Origin: Desulfobacterales bacterium
GTDB taxonomy: Bacteria > Desulfobacterota > Desulfobacteria > Desulfobacterales > JAFDCJ01
Length of the DNA stretch: 11,523 bases
Direction of reading: 5' to 3'
Assembly: GCA_029939875.1 (NCBI GenBank)
Contig: JAOZSC010000041.1
Location: forward strand, 1-11,523
Part shown: piece by piece, positions 7,409-11,523 of the stretch
Numbering within the stretch: the first letter of the stretch is position 1
How the letters are laid out: each line of letters begins with the position of its first letter
The notes under the pieces: generated by a model
The model's database searches: none
Seen by the model: the letters and a program-made list of their open reading frames with translations, nothing else
Told to the model about the DNA's origin: nothing
Program-made: the position numbers and the translations under genes

Positions 7409-7448
7409 ATCTAAGTTGGAAAAAATAACAAATAGGCCCTATCTGCTT

Positions 7449-10400
7449 ATGAAAACAATATTAACCTGGATTTTACTGATTCTGCTGGCCGTCGGAGGCA
7501 TTGGCGGATCCTACGCATTAAGTGAAGCCTTCCGCACCGATGCCAGGCAGGCCTGGGAAGCCCAGGCCTCCCAGGCCGCCCGGTGGCTTTCGGAAACTGT
7601 CCTGGAGTGGCTGGAGGAAAGCTATTCCCCCCTGTCCGGCCTGGCGATTTTGTTTGAAAATTCCAGAGAGGTCACCGAGGTTGAATTTTTAGGCGCCACC
7701 GATGCTTTGGAGGCGCGTGCAGCAACGTTTTTCCTAGACGCCAAGGCCGCAGCGCGCCCCCGCAACGGGGGAAAAGACTGGTTTGTCGAGTTTTCCAGTG
7801 AACCCCGGGGCCCATTGTCTTCCGGCATCCCGCTAAGCAGGTACCCGCAGATCCTTGAAACCATCAAGGTCGCCGTCGAACATCCGGACCAGGTGATGCT
7901 GGGAGCGCCGTTTTCCTCCGAAGACGGCACACGCTATTCGCCCGCTGCGCTTGTCGCCCATGATGCTCGCGGTCCGCTGGTCGTCATCGGCCTGATCAAT
8001 TACGATGCCATCGTCAAAGGATTATTCGACATCCACAAGCTGGATGGATTGCAACTCCAAATTCAAGGGCGCTTCCAGGAGATGGGCGGCTCCGGACCCC
8101 GGCGTGAGGTTATCGGCAAACCGATACCCGAAGCTCTGCTCGCGGTGACGACCCGGACCTTAAGCGCCGGGGCAAACCTGTCGATCACCTGGTATGCGAA
8201 CCGGCTTTTTAACGAAGGACCCAAGGAAGCTCTGGCAAACTTTGCTTTCATGGGAGGGGTTGGAGCCACCATTCTTTTCCTTTCATTTATCGGAATGCTG
8301 CTGCAGCGGAATCGAACGATTTCCAAAAAAGTCCGGCAAGCAACCGGTGAATTGACCGAAAGCCACCAGCGTCTGGATCTGGCTCTGGCTTCCTCGGGAA
8401 TCGGCACCTGGGACTGGGATATCGCCAACGAAACCGTTTTATGGGGCCAGGCGCAATGCAAAATTATGGGCATCGACTCTGCCCAGGGCGAACGTGATTG
8501 GGCAAGCTTCATCAAAACCATCCATCCTGAAGATGCACAACGGGTCAAATCCGAGATAAATGAAGCCCTTGCGGGAGAAAAAGATTTTGTCAGCGAGTAT
8601 CGATTTCGGAGACCGAATGGGGAGGTCCGTATCCTTGAGGCGCGCGGGCATGTAATAAAGGATGCAGGTGGTCAGCCCGTGCGAATGATCGGCACGAGCA
8701 TGGACATCACCGAACGTAACCGGGCCGAGGCCGCTTTGAAGGAAAGCGAGGAACGTTTCCGGAACATGGTTAACAATATGTCCGGCGTTGTTTATCGTTG
8801 TCTTCTGGACGAGCATTGGACCATGCTCTATATCAATGACGAAATTGAGACATTGTGCGGTTATGCGGCCTCCGATTTCCTGGGTCCGGAATCGAAAAGA
8901 AAATTTTCAGATCTCATGCATCCGGACGACCTGCAGCCGATTGCGGAAAATACAGCCAGGGCTGTCGAAGAGAAAAGGCCTTTTGTGAACGAGTATCGTA
9001 TTGTTGATCGGGAGGGGAAAACCCACTGGGTTTATGCTCGAGGCCAGGCGGTTTTTGATGAAAATGGCAATCCCCTGTTTCTGGACGGCACTATTTTTGA
9101 CATCAGCGAAAAAAAGATGATTGAAGAGGATTTGAAAAAACTCTCCCTGGCGGTTGAACAGAGCCCGGCCGCGGTGGTGATTACCGATCTTAAGGGGACC
9201 ATCGAATATGTTAACCGCAGGTTTTGTGAGGTCACCGGATATACCATCGACGAAGCGATCGGACAAAACCCCCGCATCCTGAAATCCGGCCATACGCCGC
9301 ACAAAGTCTACCGGGAACTATGGAAGACCATCAAGGCCGGATACGAATGGCGGGGGGAGTTTCAGAATAAAAAAAAGAATGGTGAGCTTTACTGGGAATC
9401 CGCTACCATCTCCCCGGTTAAATCCGCTGACGGTACCATTGCTTATTATCTGGCCGTCAAGGAGGATATTACCGAGCGGAAAAAAATGGATGCCGATCTG
9501 CAGGAACGCATCAAGGAACTGGATGAAGCCCAATCGGCCATGCTCAACATGATGGAGGACCTGGACGAAGAAAAGTCCAAAGCCCAGGACGCCACCCGGG
9601 CCAAAAGCGATTTTCTGGCCAACATGAGCCATGAGATCCGCACGCCGATGAATGCGGTCATCGGCATGTCCCACCTGGCCCTGAAAACCGAGCTGACACC
9701 CAAGCAGCAGGATTATTTGAACAAAATTCAATCGTCGGCCAATTCGCTGCTGGGGATCATTAACGACATTCTGGATTTTTCCAAGATCGAAGCCGGCAAA
9801 CTGGACATGGAAGCCGTGGAATTCGACCTGTCGGAGACCCTGGATAACGTCGCCAATGTGATCAGTGTCAAGGCCCAGGAAAAGGAGAACCTGGAAGTTT
9901 TGTTCCATCTCGATTCCCGGGTACCCAACTTTCTGGTCGGGGACCCGTTAAGACTCAATCAAATCCTGGTCAACCTCGGAAATAACGCCATAAAATTCAC
10001 CGAGCAAGGCGAGATTGTGCTCACAACGAAAATCATAGAAACGTTGGATGATAAGGTTATCCTCCAGTTTTCAATGCGAGACACCGGCATCGGCATGACC
10101 GCGGAACAGCAGGCCAAGCTTTTCCAGGCCTTTTCCCAGGCCGACACTTCGACCACGAGAAAATACGGCGGCACCGGCTTGGGGCTGACCATCAGCAAAC
10201 GTCTGGTCAATATGATGGGTGGAGAAATCTGGGTAGAAAGCGAGTCGGGCCAGGGGACCACATTCAACTTTACGGCTAAATTTGGCATGGGAAAGGAAAC
10301 GGTAAAAAAGCGCTTTGAGCCCTCGCCGGATCTCAGGGGGTTGAAAGTGCTGGTGGTCGATGACAATGCCACCTCCAGACAAATTTTGCATGATATTCTG

Positions 10401-11523
10401 GAATCGTTTTCCTTTGAAGTTTATCTGGCGGCCTCCGGAGAAGAGGCCCTGGAAGAGATCGCAAGTGCCGACAAGGATCAACCGTTTGAGCTGGTGATCA
10501 TGGACTGGAAAATGCCGGGTCTGGATGGCATCGAAACTTCCGAGCGCATCAAAACCAAAGTGGCATTAAGCAAAACACCGGCCATCGTTCTTGTGACCGC
10601 CTACGGCCGGGAAGAAGTCATGCGACAGGCCGATAAAATCGGGTTGGAGGGCTTTTTACTCAAACCGGTGAGTTCATCGATGCTGTTCGATGCCATTATG
10701 CACGCCCTGGGCAAGGAAGTCAAAGACGTTTCCCGTCCTGGACGCATAAAAGACAGGGATGACGAAAGCTGGGAAGTCATCCAGGGGGCCCGCGTACTGC
10801 TGGTGGAAGACAATGAGATCAATCAGCAGGTGGCCAAAGAAATTCTGGAAGGGGCAGGACTGGTGGTCACTATTGCCAATAACGGCCGCGAAGCCGTCGA
10901 CCTTGTGCAGTCATCGCAATTCGAGGCCGTGCTCATGGATGTCCAGATGCCGGTGATGGACGGATACGAAGCCACTCGCAAAATACGCGAGTGGCAGCTC
11001 AAAGCTCAAAGCTCAAAGCTCAAAGCAACGGAAACAGAAGACGGGAATCAGGCCTCAAACCTCAAACCTCAAACCTCGAGACTTCCGATCATCGCTATGA
11101 CGGCGCACGCCATGACCGGTGATAAAGAAAAGAGCATTAAAGCAGGAATGGACGATCACGTGACCAAGCCCATTGATCCGGACCAGCTGTTTGCTGCCTT
11201 GCAAAAGTGGATCAAGCCGGTTGCAGAGCGGCCCACATCCCCAAAAAGTTTATCCGCCTCAACAGTGCCGCCCAGACCGGATGCTTCGGCTGAGCCTGGC
11301 CAGGCGGCGCCGGTGCAAGATGAGCTGCCGGCATCTTTGCCGGGGTTTAATCTGACCGCAGGCCTGAAACGCTTGATGGGCAACAAGCGCCTTTACCGCA
11401 AACTGCTGCTTGATTTTGGTGCCAATTACAGAGGGGTAGCCGAAAAAATCCATGAGGCGCTGGCTGCCGGGGATTTTGAGCAGGCCCACAGCCTGATCCA
11501 TAATCTTAAAGGGCTGTCCGGTA
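7449..11523 (+). CDS. Hybrid sensor histidine kinase, PAS-PAS-PAS-HisKA-HATPase-REC-REC-Hpt (3' end outside window)
   Basis: The frame is open from ATG 7449 to the window edge (1358 codons) and has no stop. It has a membrane helix at 5-24, a periplasmic region of about 240 residues that looks CHASE-like (moderate confidence), and a second helix near 265-285. Three PAS domains follow (about 310-425, 433-556 and 565-680), then a coiled coil and HisKA with SHEIRTPMN (His728). The HATPase shows an N-box (NLGNNAIKF, Asn845/846), DTGIGM (878-883) and GGTGLGL (907-913). REC1 has Asp971/972, Asp1019 and Lys1072. REC2 has Glu1120/Asp1121, Asp1164 and Lys1240, and carries a repeat-encoded insertion at about 1183-1210. 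An Hpt domain begins near 1310 and has HNLKG with His1351. All phosphorelay residues are present. The ribosome site is weak (agg at 7434); TTG 7416 is an alternative start. Placement after torT suggests a TorS-like partner, although the extra PAS and REC domains differ from TorS. Confidence 0.93.
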   Translation, partial: MKTILTWILLILLAVGGIGGSYALSEAFRTDARQAWEAQASQAARWLSETVLEWLEESYSPLSGLAILFENSREVTEVEFLGATDALEARAATFFLDAKAAARPRNGGKDWFVEFSSEPRGPLSSGIPLSRYPQILETIKVAVEHPDQVMLGAPFSSEDGTRYSPAALVAHDARGPLVVIGLINYDAIVKGLFDIHKLDGLQLQIQGRFQEMGGSGPRREVIGKPIPEALLAVTTRTLSAGANLSITWYANRLFNEGPKEALANFAFMGGVGATILFLSFIGMLLQRNRTISKKVRQATGELTESHQRLDLALASSGIGTWDWDIANETVLWGQAQCKIMGIDSAQGERDWASFIKTIHPEDAQRVKSEINEALAGEKDFVSEYRFRRPNGEVRILEARGHVIKDAGGQPVRMIGTSMDITERNRAEAALKESEERFRNMVNNMSGVVYRCLLDEHWTMLYINDEIETLCGYAASDFLGPESKRKFSDLMHPDDLQPIAENTARAVEEKRPFVNEYRIVDREGKTHWVYARGQAVFDENGNPLFLDGTIFDISEKKMIEEDLKKLSLAVEQSPAAVVITDLKGTIEYVNRRFCEVTGYTIDEAIGQNPRILKSGHTPHKVYRELWKTIKAGYEWRGEFQNKKKNGELYWESATISPVKSADGTIAYYLAVKEDITERKKMDADLQERIKELDEAQSAMLNMMEDLDEEKSKAQDATRAKSDFLANMSHEIRTPMNAVIGMSHLALKTELTPKQQDYLNKIQSSANSLLGIINDILDFSKIEAGKLDMEAVEFDLSETLDNVANVISVKAQEKENLEVLFHLDSRVPNFLVGDPLRLNQILVNLGNNAIKFTEQGEIVLTTKIIETLDDKVILQFSMRDTGIGMTAEQQAKLFQAFSQADTSTTRKYGGTGLGLTISKRLVNMMGGEIWVESESGQGTTFNFTAKFGMGKETVKKRFEPSPDLRGLKVLVVDDNATSRQILHDILESFSFEVYLAASGEEALEEIASADKDQPFELVIMDWKMPGLDGIETSERIKTKVALSKTPAIVLVTAYGREEVMRQADKIGLEGFLLKPVSSSMLFDAIMHALGKEVKDVSRPGRIKDRDDESWEVIQGARVLLVEDNEINQQVAKEILEGAGLVVTIANNGREAVDLVQSSQFEAVLMDVQMPVMDGYEATRKIREWQLKAQSSKLKATETEDGNQASNLKPQTSRLPIIAMTAHAMTGDKEKSIKAGMDDHVTKPIDPDQLFAALQKWIKPVAERPTSPKSLSASTVPPRPDASAEPGQAAPVQDELPASLPGFNLTAGLKRLMGNKRLYRKLLLDFGANYRGVAEKIHEALAAGDFEQAHSLIHNLKGLSG
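10971..10995. repeat. Perfect 9-bp inverted repeat abutting the heptamer array
   Basis: gccactcgc (10971-10979) and gcgagtggc (10987-10995) are exact reverse complements around the 7-base loop aaaatac. The right arm ends at the base before the first AGCTCAA unit. It lies in the REC2 coding sequence for ATRKIREWQ. Confidence 0.8.
10996..11026 (+). repeat. Heptanucleotide tandem array AGCTCAA x4.4 within REC2
   Basis: Four exact copies of AGCTCAA plus agc, 31 bases long, are translated in frame as part of [10 protein letters not shown]. The period is not a multiple of three, so unit gain or loss shifts the frame. Confidence 0.92.
11053..11077 (+). repeat. Heptanucleotide tandem array CCTCAAA x3.6 within REC2
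   Basis: Three exact copies of CCTCAAA plus cctc, 25 bases long, are translated in frame as part of SNLKPQTS. The unit differs from a rotation of the first array (GCTCAAA) by one base, so the two arrays are probably related. They are separated by 26 bases of non-repetitive sequence. Confidence 0.92.

Overview
The window reads as chromosomal DNA of a Gram-negative bacterium. It contains an RND efflux pump end, a lipoprotein-type membrane fusion protein, signal peptides, periplasmic ligand-binding domains and very large multi-PAS signalling proteins. Long hybrid kinases, degenerate dispersed repeats and heptanucleotide arrays suggest a sulfate-reducer-like Desulfobacterota (former Deltaproteobacteria) member. 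That placement is inferred from style and was not tested. All recognised genes lie on the + strand.

Layout: (1) 3-161 is the last 52 codons of an RND-type inner-membrane pump. (2) 162-517 is a 356-bp gene-free stretch with two degenerate copies, in opposite orientation, of an 'accacggaggcacagagg'-type dispersed repeat and two hairpins. (3) 518-1696 is an AcrA/MexA-type periplasmic adaptor lipoprotein, and 1775-2335 is a six-helix membrane protein I do not recognise. (4) 2466-11523 is a signalling locus. It holds a 1260-aa receptor with two Venus-flytrap domains, a Cache-like domain and two PAS domains but no kinase or other output domain; a TorT-family periplasmic binding protein; and a giant hybrid histidine kinase (three PAS, HisKA, HATPase, REC, REC, Hpt) still open at the window edge.

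Proposed joint function (inference): TorT binds a small ligand in the periplasm and signals through the hybrid kinase, as TorT does with TorS. The kinase-less receptor upstream would add a second set of inputs to the same or another kinase. No response regulator or target operon lies inside the window, so the ligand and output are unknown; a TorT homologue alone does not prove TMAO sensing.

The most striking observation is three classes of simple-sequence repeat in this one locus: C9 just upstream of the receptor gene, G10 inside torT, and two heptamer arrays (AGCTCAA x4.4 and CCTCAAA x3.6) inside the second receiver domain of the kinase. I traced the frames by hand. A one-unit change in the G10 tract or in either heptamer array leads to a stop codon within about 100 bases or less. 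Slippage could therefore inactivate TorT, or cut the kinase before its Hpt domain. This makes the locus a candidate phase-variable sensory system, testable from read-level length heterogeneity.
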